From Archangium lipolyticum (lineage in GTDB: Bacteria > Myxococcota > Myxococcia > Myxococcales > Myxococcaceae), in contig NZ_JANKBZ010000020.1 in NCBI RefSeq assembly GCF_024623785.1, forward strand, positions 124,001 to 188,000: a DNA stretch of 64,000 bases, read 5' to 3'. Under the pieces are notes generated by a model that saw only the letters and a program-made list of their open reading frames with translations, was not told the origin of the DNA and made no database searches. Below are positions 26,184-35,768 of the stretch, one piece after another; the first letter of the stretch is position 1, and every line of letters starts with the position of its first letter. Position numbers and translations under genes: made by a program.

Positions 26184-29100
26184 ATGTCGCTACTTCCGAG
26201 CCCCCGGATGCTCGCCGCCCTCCTGGCGGCCGCCATCCTCGTCCTCTCCGTTCCAGCTGCCCGGGCCCAGCCTCCGTCCGTGCCCTCGTGGAAAGCCATC
26301 GACGCGCTGGTGGAGCAGCAGAAATTCGAGGCCGCCCTCCAGGGCGCCGAGGCCCGCCTGGCGCAGGCCCGCTCGCGGAGTGACGAGGACGAGTGGGTGC
26401 GGGCGCTCGTGCGCGTGGTGCAGCTGCGCACCGGGCTCCACGGGTACGAGACGGCGGTGCGCTTCCTCCGGGAGCAGCCCTGGCCCCAGGGGCTGCTGCC
26501 CCGCACCACGCTCGAGCTCTATTACGCGAGCGCGCTCATCACCTACGCCGAGCAGTACGGCTGGGAGGTGCGCCAGCGCGAGCAGGTGGTGTCCGGCGGG
26601 CCGGTGGATCTGAAGCGGTGGACGGCCGAGCAGATCTTCACCGAGGCCCGGCGCGCGCTCTCGGAGGCGTGGGCGGAGCGGGAGCGGCTGGGCGCGGAGA
26701 AGGTGGGGGCGCTCGCGGGCGTCCTCCAGCCGAACACCTACCCGCCGGGAATCCGGGACACGCTGCGTGACGCGGTGACGTACCTCTGGGTGGAGATGTT
26801 GGCGGACGAGAACCAGTGGCGTCCGGGGCAGACCGAGGAGCTGCACCGCCTGGACGTGGACGAGCTGCTGCGGGGCTCGCCCCGGGTGGACCTGGTGGGG
26901 CCGGCGGAGCACCCGCTGCGGAAGGTGGCCGCCGTGCTGGCGGACCTGGAGGCGTGGCACCTCGCCGCGGGCCGGCGCGAGGCGGCGCTGGAGGCGCACC
27001 TGGCACGTGGCCGGCTCCTCCACGACTCCTTCGCGGAGGAAGCGGACAAGGCCCGTGTCCGCGCTCACGTGGCCGAGCACCTGGAGGGCTACCGGAACGT
27101 GCCGTGGTGGGCCATGGGGCAGGGATGGCTGGTGGAGAGCGAGGAGTCCGCGGATCGGCCGGTGCGCGCGCACACGCTGGCGAAGGCGTGCGTGGCGGCC
27201 TATCCGAAGAGCATCGGGGGCCAGCGGTGTGCCCGGCTGGTGGCGAAGCTCGAGGCGCCGGAGTTCTCCGTGGCCAGCATGCGCGCGGATGGTGCCCGCA
27301 GGCGCTCCATCGAGGTGACGCACCGCAACCTGCCCCGGTTGCACTTCCGGGCCTATGTGCACGATCTGGAGTCGCGGCTCACCGGGGGCAACTTGTTCGA
27401 GGGGCTCCTGGATGAAGGGGAGGACTCCCTGCGCCGCCTCATCGCGCGCGAGCGGCCCGTGGCGTCCTGGAGCGAGTCGTTGCCGGAGACGCCGGACTTC
27501 CGGTCGCACCGCACCTTCGTGGTGCCGCCGCTGACGGAGCCGGGCAGCTACCTCATCGTCGCCTCGGCGCGCGAGGACTTCCAGGAGAAGGGCAACCAGG
27601 TGGTCGCGACCCTGATGACGGTGACTCCCTGGGTCTACATCACCCACAAGGATCGTCAGGGCCGGGTGGAGGTGCGGGTGATGGAGGGTGAGAGCGGCCA
27701 GCCCGCGCCGGGCGTGGAGGTGCGCCTCGTGCAGGCGGGTGATGGCAACCGGGTGGTGCGGACGCTGAAGACGGACGCCCGGGGCGAGGCCGTCCTCACC
27801 GGGCTGCCGGAGCAGAAGAGCTCCTTCGTCGTGCTGGGACGGGGCCGGCAGGTGCTGCTCGCCCTGGAGCCTTTCTACGGGTACAGGCGCCCGCGGGAGA
27901 GGGAGCGGATGGATGCGCTCGTCTTCACGGATCGCTCCGTGTACCGCCCGCTGCAGAAGGTGTCGTGGAAGGTGGTGGCCTTCAGGGGGAGCGGGGAGCA
28001 AGCGCGCTACCAGACGCTGCCGAGGCAGCGGTTGACGGTGTCGCTGGTGGACGCGAATGGCCAGGCCGTCGAGAAGCGCGAGGTGAAGACCAATGACTTC
28101 GGCTCGGCGGCGGGCGAGTTCACCCTGCCCACCGGGCGGCTGCTCGGCATGTGGCGCGTGGATGCCAGCGTGGGCGAGGACAACCTGGGCAACGCGGCGG
28201 TGCGTGTGGAGGAGTACAAGCGGCCCACCTTCGAGGTGACGCTGAAGGACCCGGACGCGGCGCTGCGCCTCAACCGTCCGGCCACCTTCCGCGGCGAGGC
28301 GCGCTACTACTTCGGGCTCCCGGTGACACGGGGCACCGTGCGCTGGAGCGTCCGGCGCGAGCCCCTCCTCCCCGTGTGGTGGCGGACGATGGGGGGGGCC
28401 CGGCCGTTCTCGTCCCGCGTCGTGGCCAGTGGCACCTCGGCGCTGGGGGAGGACGGGGGTTTCCAGCTCACCTTCACCCCGGAAGCGGATGAGCGGACCG
28501 CCGCCTCGCGCGACTTCTCCTGGCGCTACCGCGTGGAGGCGGACGTGACGGACGAGGGCGGGGAGACACGCTCGGCGAACCGTGCCTTCCGGCTCGGCCT
28601 GGTGGCGGTGGAAGGCCGCGTGGACGCGGACGAGGAGTTCTTCCGCGAGGGCGTGGCCTCCGAGGTGCGGTTGATGCGCTCCAACCTCGATGGAGCGCCG
28701 CTGCCCGGGGCGGGGCGGTGGCGGCTGGTGGCGCTGAAGCAGCCCTCGCGGCCGGTGCTGCCCGTCGAGCAGCCCCTCGTGACTCCGCCCGGGTTGTCCG
28801 TGGAGGCGGACGTCCGGGCCACCACACCGGGAGACGCACTGCGGCCCCGGTGGGGGGCGGAGGATGCTCCGGTGGAGGAGTCCTTGCGGAGCTGGGCCGA
28901 GGGCGAGGAGATGGCGCGGGGCTCGGTGGCGCACGACGCGCAGGGGCTCGCGCGGGTGAAGCTGCCCGCGGTGCCCGCTGGTGCCTACCGCGTGCACTAC
29001 GAGACGGAGGATGCCTTTGGCGAGCGCTTCACCACCTCGCGCGAGGTGCTGGTGGTGGGCGGAAGTGCCCCGATCGCGCTGCCGGCGCTGCTCCGGGTCG

Positions 29101-32100
29101 AGCGCACCACGGTGCGGGTGGGAGAGACGGCGCGCGTGCTGGCGCTCTCCGGCTTCGAGGGCCAGCCGCTGTACCTGGAGCTCTACCAGGGAGAGCAGCT
29201 GGTGCGGCGGAGTGTGCTCACAGCGGGGAAGGACCCGGCGGTGGTGGAGCTGCCCGTCACCGAGTCCATGCGAGGAGGCTTCACGCTCGCGCTGGTGGCG
29301 GTGCGGGACTACCAGGTGCTGCGGTTCGTGCAGCCGGTGTTCGTGCCCTTCGACGACAAGGAGCTGAAATTGGAGTTCGCCACCTTCCGCGATCGCCTGC
29401 GCCCCGGCGCGAAGGAGACGTGGCGGGTGTCGGTGAAGGGACCCCAGGGGGCGAAGGTGGAAGCGGGGGCCGCCGAGCTGCTCGCGTACATGTATGACCA
29501 GTCGTTGGAGCTCTTCGCGCCGCACTCGCCTCCGGACGTGAAGAACTACTACGCGCAGCGTGCGCAGTGGGTGGACCTGAACGTCAGTCAGGGCCTGGCC
29601 CCCGGGCGGTGGCTCTTCGGCGAGGATTTCGGGCGCGTGCCGGAATGGAGCCACCCCAGGGGTGACTCGCTCGTCATGGAGGGCGGATATGGCGTGGGTG
29701 GACCGGGGCGGCGCGCCATCCCGCTGCCGCTGACGCTGAGACCCCTGCACCTGATGAGTGGGCGTGCCACCATGGAGGACTCGGGGTCCGTTGCCAGGGC
29801 GCCGAGGGTTTCCAGGCGAAGCGCCAGGGCGGATGCGGTCGTGCAGGAGGCAGCGGTAGCGGTGTCTGGAGGCGGAGTTCCTCACGAGCAGGCCGCGACG
29901 GCCTCCGCGCCCGCCGTCCCCCCGGAAGCGGTGCGCGGCAACTTCGCGGAGACGGCCTTCTGGGTGCCGCGGCTCCTCACGGGGGCGGACGGCTCGGCCG
30001 TGCTGGAGTTCACCGTGCCGGACTCGGTGACGGCGTGGAGCGTCTGGGTGCACGCGCTGACGAAGGACCTGAAGGGCGGCTCGCTGCAACGTCAGACCCG
30101 GAGCGTGAAGGAGCTGATGGTGCGCCCGTACGTGCCGCGCTTCCTGCGCGAGGGAGACAGGGCCGTGCTGGAGGTGGTGGTGAACGACGCGGGGGAGCGC
30201 GCGCTGGAGGGCTCGCTCGCGCTGGACATCATCGACCCGGAGACGAACGCGAGCCTGCTGTCCCGCTTCGGCGTGGAGACGGCGCGCCAGCCCTTCCGGG
30301 TGGAGGCGGGGAAGGGGACGACGGCGCGCTTCCCGCTGACGGTGCCGGCGGGGCTGGGGCCGGTGGCCTTCCGTGTCACCGCGCGGGCTGGGGACTTCAG
30401 TGACGGCGAGCTGCGCCCGCTGCCGGTGCTCCCCGGACGCATGCGCCTGTCGCAATCGCGCTTCGTGGCGCTGCGGGGTGGCGAGCGCAAGACGATGGAG
30501 TTCGCGGACATGCGGCGCCGGGACGACCCGAGCCTGCTCCACGAGCAGCTCGTCGTCTCGGTGGACGCGCAGCTCTTCCACGCGGTGTTGGGGGCGATGC
30601 CGTACCTGATGGAGTACCCGTACGAGTGCACGGAGCAGGTGCTCAACCGCTTCGTGTCCACGGGCATCGTGTCGAGCCTGTATGGCCGCTACCCGGAGGT
30701 GGCGAAGCTGGCGAAGTCGCTGAGCACGCGCACCACGCGCTTCGACACGTGGGATGCGATGGATCCCAACCGGAAGATGGCGCTGGAGGAGTCGCCCTGG
30801 CTTCAGGAGTCACGGGGCGGGAAGGACGAGGGCCTCCGGCTGGCGAAGGTGTTGGATCCAGAAGTGGCGAAGGCCGAGCGCGAGGCGGCACTGGTGAAGC
30901 TGCGCGAGGCGCAGACCTCGGGGGGCGGCTTCCCCTGGTGGCCGGGCGGGCCGCCGTCGCCGTACATGACGCTCTACATCCTCCACGGGCTCGCGCGCGC
31001 GGCGGATCACGGGGTGGACGTGGACCGGAACATGACGACGCGGGCCTGGCAGTACCTCGCGAGCCATTACCGCGCGGAGTACGCGGAGAAGCTGCGCAAG
31101 GAGGGCTGCTGCTGGGAGTTCCTCACCCTGCTCGGCTACGTGGCCTCGAGCTTCCCGGACGCGAGCTACACGGGCAACGCGCTCACCCCGGAGGAGCGCG
31201 CGAGGATCCTCGACTACGGCTTCGCGCACTGGAAGGAGCACTCGCCGTACCTGAAGGGCTACCTGGCGCTGACGCTGAAGCGGGCGGGGCGGGTGGAGGA
31301 CGCGCGGCGCGTCTTCGCGAGCGTGATGGACTCGGCGAAGACGAGCGAGGAGCTGGGCACGTACTGGGCGCCGGAGGAGCGGAGCTGGCTCTGGTACAAC
31401 GACACCACGGAGACGCATGCCTTCGCGCTGCGCACGCTGCTGGAGCTGAGCCCGGAGGACGCGCGGCGGCACGGGCTGGCGCAGTGGCTGCTGTTGGACC
31501 GGAAGCTGGGGCACTGGAAGTCCACGCGGGCCACGGCGGAGGCGGTGTACGCGCTGGTGAAGTACCTGGAGCGCGAGGGCGCCCTGGGCGTGCGCGAGGA
31601 CGTGAAGGTGACGGTGGGCGGTCAGACGACGGCGTTCGCCTTCAAGCCGGCCGAGTACACGGGGAAGGGGAACCGGGTGGTGGTGCCGGGGCCGGAGGTG
31701 AAGCCGGAGACGAGCAGCTCGGTGGGGGTGGAGAAGACGGGGAAGGGGCTCGCGTTCGCCTCGGCCACCTGGCACTTCTCGACGGAGCGGCTGCCGGAGG
31801 AGGAGCGGGGTGACTTCTTCGCCGTCTCGCGCCGTTATTTCCTCCGCGAGCGGGTGGGGACGGAGGCGGTGCTGCGCCCGCTGGAGGAGGGGACGAGCGT
31901 GGGGCCGGGAGACGAGGTGGAGGTTCACCTGTCACTGCGGACGAAGCACGCGGCGGAGTACGTGCACCTGAGAGACCCGCGAGCGGCGGGGTTCGAGCCG
32001 GGGACTACCGGATCCCGGCACCGGTATGACCTTGGGATTGTCTGGTACGAGGAGCCGAGGGACTCGGGGACGAACTTCTTCTTTGAGTGGCTGCCAGCGG

Positions 32101-32240
32101 GCGAGTACACGTTCCGTTACCGGCTGAGGGCGAACATGGCGGGCACGTTCCGTGTGGGGCCAGCGACTGTTCAATCCCTGTACGCACCCGAGTTCACGGC
32201 ATATTCGAAGGGCGCCGTACTTTCGGTGGGCCGCGAGTGA
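26184..32240 (+). CDS. Alpha-2-macroglobulin family protein with intact thioester
   Basis: The 2018-residue exported protein has a signal peptide ending ...SVPAARAQPP. Macroglobulin-type domains are recognisable, including the MG2-like FTDRSVYRPLQKVSWK. A low-complexity stretch near residues 1200-1250 could be the bait region. The thioester motif CTEQ lies in YPYECTEQVL (Cys about residue 1482), followed by the helical thioester domain (GGFPWWPGG). Such proteins trap attacking proteases in the envelope. Many bacterial copies are lipoproteins paired with a PBP1C transpeptidase gene. Here there is no lipobox and no such neighbour. A CoA-transferase gene follows 17 bp downstream. Confidence 0.92.
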   Translation: MSLLPSPRMLAALLAAAILVLSVPAARAQPPSVPSWKAIDALVEQQKFEAALQGAEARLAQARSRSDEDEWVRALVRVVQLRTGLHGYETAVRFLREQPWPQGLLPRTTLELYYASALITYAEQYGWEVRQREQVVSGGPVDLKRWTAEQIFTEARRALSEAWAERERLGAEKVGALAGVLQPNTYPPGIRDTLRDAVTYLWVEMLADENQWRPGQTEELHRLDVDELLRGSPRVDLVGPAEHPLRKVAAVLADLEAWHLAAGRREAALEAHLARGRLLHDSFAEEADKARVRAHVAEHLEGYRNVPWWAMGQGWLVESEESADRPVRAHTLAKACVAAYPKSIGGQRCARLVAKLEAPEFSVASMRADGARRRSIEVTHRNLPRLHFRAYVHDLESRLTGGNLFEGLLDEGEDSLRRLIARERPVASWSESLPETPDFRSHRTFVVPPLTEPGSYLIVASAREDFQEKGNQVVATLMTVTPWVYITHKDRQGRVEVRVMEGESGQPAPGVEVRLVQAGDGNRVVRTLKTDARGEAVLTGLPEQKSSFVVLGRGRQVLLALEPFYGYRRPRERERMDALVFTDRSVYRPLQKVSWKVVAFRGSGEQARYQTLPRQRLTVSLVDANGQAVEKREVKTNDFGSAAGEFTLPTGRLLGMWRVDASVGEDNLGNAAVRVEEYKRPTFEVTLKDPDAALRLNRPATFRGEARYYFGLPVTRGTVRWSVRREPLLPVWWRTMGGARPFSSRVVASGTSALGEDGGFQLTFTPEADERTAASRDFSWRYRVEADVTDEGGETRSANRAFRLGLVAVEGRVDADEEFFREGVASEVRLMRSNLDGAPLPGAGRWRLVALKQPSRPVLPVEQPLVTPPGLSVEADVRATTPGDALRPRWGAEDAPVEESLRSWAEGEEMARGSVAHDAQGLARVKLPAVPAGAYRVHYETEDAFGERFTTSREVLVVGGSAPIALPALLRVERTTVRVGETARVLALSGFEGQPLYLELYQGEQLVRRSVLTAGKDPAVVELPVTESMRGGFTLALVAVRDYQVLRFVQPVFVPFDDKELKLEFATFRDRLRPGAKETWRVSVKGPQGAKVEAGAAELLAYMYDQSLELFAPHSPPDVKNYYAQRAQWVDLNVSQGLAPGRWLFGEDFGRVPEWSHPRGDSLVMEGGYGVGGPGRRAIPLPLTLRPLHLMSGRATMEDSGSVARAPRVSRRSARADAVVQEAAVAVSGGGVPHEQAATASAPAVPPEAVRGNFAETAFWVPRLLTGADGSAVLEFTVPDSVTAWSVWVHALTKDLKGGSLQRQTRSVKELMVRPYVPRFLREGDRAVLEVVVNDAGERALEGSLALDIIDPETNASLLSRFGVETARQPFRVEAGKGTTARFPLTVPAGLGPVAFRVTARAGDFSDGELRPLPVLPGRMRLSQSRFVALRGGERKTMEFADMRRRDDPSLLHEQLVVSVDAQLFHAVLGAMPYLMEYPYECTEQVLNRFVSTGIVSSLYGRYPEVAKLAKSLSTRTTRFDTWDAMDPNRKMALEESPWLQESRGGKDEGLRLAKVLDPEVAKAEREAALVKLREAQTSGGGFPWWPGGPPSPYMTLYILHGLARAADHGVDVDRNMTTRAWQYLASHYRAEYAEKLRKEGCCWEFLTLLGYVASSFPDASYTGNALTPEERARILDYGFAHWKEHSPYLKGYLALTLKRAGRVEDARRVFASVMDSAKTSEELGTYWAPEERSWLWYNDTTETHAFALRTLLELSPEDARRHGLAQWLLLDRKLGHWKSTRATAEAVYALVKYLEREGALGVREDVKVTVGGQTTAFAFKPAEYTGKGNRVVVPGPEVKPETSSSVGVEKTGKGLAFASATWHFSTERLPEEERGDFFAVSRRYFLRERVGTEAVLRPLEEGTSVGPGDEVEVHLSLRTKHAAEYVHLRDPRAAGFEPGTTGSRHRYDLGIVWYEEPRDSGTNFFFEWLPAGEYTFRYRLRANMAGTFRVGPATVQSLYAPEFTAYSKGAVLSVGRE

Positions 32241-32257
32241 CCGAGCACAGGACTTCA

Positions 32258-33796
32258 ATGAGCACATTGCAAGAGCGAATCGAGAACGCCGAGCTGTTGG
32301 CCAAGGTCGTCCCCGTCGAGGAGGCGGTGAAGCACGTCACCGATGGCTGCACCGTCGCCATCAGCGGCTTCACCAAGTCGGGCGAGCCGAAGACCTTCTT
32401 CCCGGCGCTCGCCCGGCACTTCGCCGCGACGGCGCCCCAGTCCCGCATCACCCTGCTGAGTGGCGCTTCGCTCTCGGATGACGTGGAGGGGCCCATGGCG
32501 CCCTTCATCCGCAAGCGCGGGCCGTACATGTCCTCGGCCATCTCGCGCAAGCTCATCCACTCGGGCGAGATGGACTTCACCGACGTCCACCTCTCCGCCT
32601 TCGCGCGCAACCTGATGTACGGGTTCTATGGGGAGATCGACGTCGCCGTCGTCGAGGTGTCTCGCATCCGCGAGGACGGCAGCGTCGTCCTGTCCTCCTC
32701 GGTTGGCGTCTCCGCCGAGGCGCTCGCCCGGGCGCGCAAGGTCATCCTCGAGGTGAACACCGCGACGCCGGACTACACGGGCTTCCACGACATCGTCCTG
32801 CCCGCCGTGCACCCCAAGGTGGGCTGGCCACTGCCGCTGGTGAACGTGCGTGACCGCATCGGCACGCCCTACGTCGAGTTCGATCGCAGCAAGGTGGTGG
32901 CCGTCGTCGAGTCCCGCACGCCCGACCACCCGGTGCCCTTCAAGGCCGCGAGCGAGACGGACCGCCGCATCGCGCAGAACGTCATCGACTTCCTCATGCA
33001 GTGCCGCAAGCAGTTCGACTGGGGCAAGCGTCTTCCCCCCATCCAGTCCGGCGTGGGCAACGTGGCCAACGCCATCATCGGCGAACTCTACGCGTCCCCG
33101 TTCCAGAAGATCCGCTTCTGGACCGAGGTCTTCCAGGACGGAATGCTGCGCTACGTGGAGGATGACGCGAAGTTCGAGAACGCCTCGGCTACCGCGGTCT
33201 CCTTCTCGGCCGAGGGGCGCCGGCGCTTCATGGAGCTGTTCGAGCGTTGCCGGGACAAGCTGGTGCTGCGGCCCATGTGGCTGTCCAACAGCCCGGAGAT
33301 CATCTCGCGCCTGTTCGTCATCGCGATGAACACCCCCATCGAGGTGGACATCTATGGCCACGTCAACTCCACGCACATCGACGGCTCGCGCATCGTCAAC
33401 GGGCTGGGTGGCTCGGGAGACTTCTTCCGCAACGCCTACCTCAGCATCGTGCACACGCCGTCCACCCGGCGGCTGAAGGACGGGCGCACGGTGAGCTGCG
33501 TGATGCCGTACGTGCGGCACATCGACCACACGGAGCACGACATCAAGTGCGTCGTCACCGAGCACGGCTACGCGCTCAACATGGACATCCGCTCGCCCAA
33601 GCGGCGCGCGGTGGACATCATCGAGAAGTGCGCGCACCCGCACTTCCGCCCGCTGCTGCACGCCTACCTGGACATGGCGGGCGCGGGAGACGAGCCCCGG
33701 CCCACCGATATGAAGGCCCTGGAGGGCTGGTGGAAGGACTACGACGCGGCCTGCCGCTCCTTCCCCCAGAGCGGGTCTACGCCCGCCGCAGAGTGA
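32258..33796 (+). CDS. Acetyl-CoA hydrolase/CoA-transferase family protein (class I CoA transferase)
   Basis: The 512-residue protein belongs to the acetyl-CoA hydrolase/succinyl-CoA:acetate CoA-transferase family. It has GCTVAISGF near the N-terminus, the glycine-rich SGVGNVANAI, and the probable catalytic Glu in FWTEVFQDG (about residue 289), which would form the glutamyl-CoA intermediate. The C-terminal half has VNGLGGSGDFFRNAYLS and VVTEHGYALN. The acceptor (acetate, propionate or succinate) cannot be read from sequence. I chose the ATG at 32258 (MSTLQERIE). The 3' end overlaps the convergent phosphoesterase gene by 20 bp. Confidence 0.88.
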   Translation: MSTLQERIENAELLAKVVPVEEAVKHVTDGCTVAISGFTKSGEPKTFFPALARHFAATAPQSRITLLSGASLSDDVEGPMAPFIRKRGPYMSSAISRKLIHSGEMDFTDVHLSAFARNLMYGFYGEIDVAVVEVSRIREDGSVVLSSSVGVSAEALARARKVILEVNTATPDYTGFHDIVLPAVHPKVGWPLPLVNVRDRIGTPYVEFDRSKVVAVVESRTPDHPVPFKAASETDRRIAQNVIDFLMQCRKQFDWGKRLPPIQSGVGNVANAIIGELYASPFQKIRFWTEVFQDGMLRYVEDDAKFENASATAVSFSAEGRRRFMELFERCRDKLVLRPMWLSNSPEIISRLFVIAMNTPIEVDIYGHVNSTHIDGSRIVNGLGGSGDFFRNAYLSIVHTPSTRRLKDGRTVSCVMPYVRHIDHTEHDIKCVVTEHGYALNMDIRSPKRRAVDIIEKCAHPHFRPLLHAYLDMAGAGDEPRPTDMKALEGWWKDYDAACRSFPQSGSTPAAE

Positions 33797-34865
33797 GGAC
33801 CGTGAGCTCCGCCGGAGCGCCCAGCCGCGCGGGCGGTCCGGTGGTGCCAGCGCCGCGGTTCACGTAGAGCCACGAGCGGCCCTGCCGGTACAGCCCCGCG
33901 GTCCAGCGGGAGACGAACCGGGCCAGGGACAGGCGGCGGACGCCCGGGACTCCGAGCTGTCCGCCGTGCGTGTGGCCCGAGAGGGTCAGCTCGACGGAGC
34001 GGGCCTGGGCCTGGGGAAACAGCTCGGGGTCGTGGGCGAGCAGCACGGTGGGGACGCCCTCGGGCCGCTTCGCGAGCGCCCGTGCCACGTCGTCGCGCGA
34101 GGTCCAGGTGTCATCCACACCCGCGACGTACAGGCGCGCCCCTCCCCGCTGGACGACGACTCCCCGGTTGCGCAGGACGGTCACGCCCCGCCGCTCCAGC
34201 TCCCGGACGAGGTGCTCTCCATCGGTGAAGTAGTCGTGATTGCCCATACAGGCGAACGCACCATCCTTCGCCCGCAGGCCACCGAGCGCCCGCGCCACCG
34301 CCTCGACGTGCGAGGAGCCGTGGGTGATGAGATCGCCGGTGACGGTCACCAGGTCGAGCTCGAGTGCGTTGAGGCGTGCGACCCAGGAGGAGACCCGGCT
34401 CTCGGGCGCATTCGGGCCACAATGGACATCGGAGATCTGGCCGATGCGGTAGCCATCCAGCTCCGGGGCGAGCCCCTCCACGCGGACCACGTGCTTGCGG
34501 AGCCTCGGCCGGCCGAGGACCGAATCAACACCCATGGTGAGCGCGATGGCTCCCGCGAGGCCCCAGGTCACGCCCCTGGGCATGCCCGCCTGGACGGCCA
34601 GGGCGGCGGGGAGCATGAGCACGTCGAACACCGCGCAGGCGGCCCACCAGCCCAGTGCCAGGTAGGTCGACAATGAGGGAGCCGTGGTGTGCCAGGGGGT
34701 CTGCAGCTGGCGCAGGTACGGCCACGAGACCGGCACGGCGAGGGCCAGGGGGAGGGGCGTGCGCGTGAACCAGCAGAGCCAGAGCACCGTGGGGAGCTGG
34801 ACGAGGGTGACGAGGAATGTCGCGAGCAGCTGGAAGCGGCCCCGAAGTCGGGTTCGGCTGGACAT
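33777..34865 (-). CDS. Membrane-anchored metallophosphoesterase (YkuE-like)
   Basis: The 362-residue protein has about three hydrophobic segments in the first 110 residues and a calcineurin-type catalytic domain. Its metal-binding motifs occur in order: QISDVHCG, VTGDLITHG, CMGNHDYF, LLAHDPELF and LSGHTHGGQLG. The order and spacing match YkuE-like membrane phosphoesterases. The substrate is unknown; a lipid or nucleotide phosphoester is possible. It diverges from the metallo-beta-lactamase lipoprotein gene. Confidence 0.87.
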   Translation of the reverse strand: MSSRTRLRGRFQLLATFLVTLVQLPTVLWLCWFTRTPLPLALAVPVSWPYLRQLQTPWHTTAPSLSTYLALGWWAACAVFDVLMLPAALAVQAGMPRGVTWGLAGAIALTMGVDSVLGRPRLRKHVVRVEGLAPELDGYRIGQISDVHCGPNAPESRVSSWVARLNALELDLVTVTGDLITHGSSHVEAVARALGGLRAKDGAFACMGNHDYFTDGEHLVRELERRGVTVLRNRGVVVQRGGARLYVAGVDDTWTSRDDVARALAKRPEGVPTVLLAHDPELFPQAQARSVELTLSGHTHGGQLGVPGVRRLSLARFVSRWTAGLYRQGRSWLYVNRGAGTTGPPARLGAPAELTVLTLRRA

Positions 34866-34979
34866 GTGAGCAGATGTTTAACCCGCTCACGCTTCGCATG
34901 CTGAGGGGCCCTGGATTTCCCCTCGCTGGTCCCCACGCCAGCTAGGCTGAGCCCGGTAGTTCCCCCTGCTTCGGAGAGA

Positions 34980-35753
34980 ATGATGCTCAAGGCCCGGTTG
35001 CTCGCGTCCGTGGTGGCGGTGCTCGCGTTGGCGTTGTCCTCGTGCAAATCCCCCGAGGAGACGCCTCCTCCCGAGCCGGCCATGTCGGGAGATACCTTCC
35101 CGACGTCCCGGGGTGATTTGATCGTTCATCCGGTCAATCACGCCACCTTCCTCATGAACTGGGCAGGCAAGACGATCTACGTCGACCCGGTTGGTGGCAC
35201 CGCACCCTTCCAGGGCCTTCCCGCCCCCGACGTGATCCTCGTGACGGACATCCACGGCGACCACCTGAACGCCGACACCCTGACGGCCATCGTCCGGCCG
35301 GAGACGGTGATCGTCGCCCCCCAGGCCGTCCGTGACACCCTGCCCGAGGCCCTCCATGGGGCCACGCGAGTCCTCGCCAATGGAGGGACGCTGAACGTGG
35401 CGGACATCTCCATCGAGGCCATCCCCATGTACAACCTCACGGCCGAGCGTCTCCAATACCACCCGAAGGGCCGGGGCAATGGCTACGTCGTGACCTTTGG
35501 AGACAAGCGCGTCTACATCGCTGGCGACACGGAAGACATCCCCGAGATGCGGGCGCTGAGGGACATCGACATCGCCTTCGTCCCCATGAACCTGCCCTTC
35601 ACCATGACGGTGGAGCAGGCCGCGGACGCGGTGCGCGAGTTCAGGCCGAAGGTCGTCTATCCCTATCACTCGCGCGGCAGCGACGTGAACGAGTTCACCC
35701 GGCTCGTCGGCACGGATGTGGGCGTCGAGGTGCGCGTGGGTGACTGGTACTGA
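34980..35753 (+). CDS. Metallo-beta-lactamase-fold lipoprotein
   Basis: The 257-residue protein has a lipoprotein signal (ALALSSCKSPEE) and an MBL fold of the UlaG-like/YtkL type. VNHATFLMNW and IYVDPVGG lead to the metal motif VTDIHGDHLN, then VYIAGDTED and VYPYHSRGSD. The first His of the canonical HxHxDH is Asp here, a variant I associate with a subset of this family. A second in-frame ATG three bases on is an equally good start. It is probably a surface-anchored hydrolase of unknown substrate. Confidence 0.83.
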   Translation: MMLKARLLASVVAVLALALSSCKSPEETPPPEPAMSGDTFPTSRGDLIVHPVNHATFLMNWAGKTIYVDPVGGTAPFQGLPAPDVILVTDIHGDHLNADTLTAIVRPETVIVAPQAVRDTLPEALHGATRVLANGGTLNVADISIEAIPMYNLTAERLQYHPKGRGNGYVVTFGDKRVYIAGDTEDIPEMRALRDIDIAFVPMNLPFTMTVEQAADAVREFRPKVVYPYHSRGSDVNEFTRLVGTDVGVEVRVGDWY

Positions 35754-35768
35754 CCGGCGGTTGCCTCG

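Noticed and set aside
26190-30581. Very long open frames antisense to real genes (here, and at 8041-10083, 12047-15007 and 46287-50411)
   Set aside because: They are shadows of high-GC coding sequence. Their translations are Arg/Pro/His/Gln-rich without family motifs, while the other strand encodes recognisable domain proteins.
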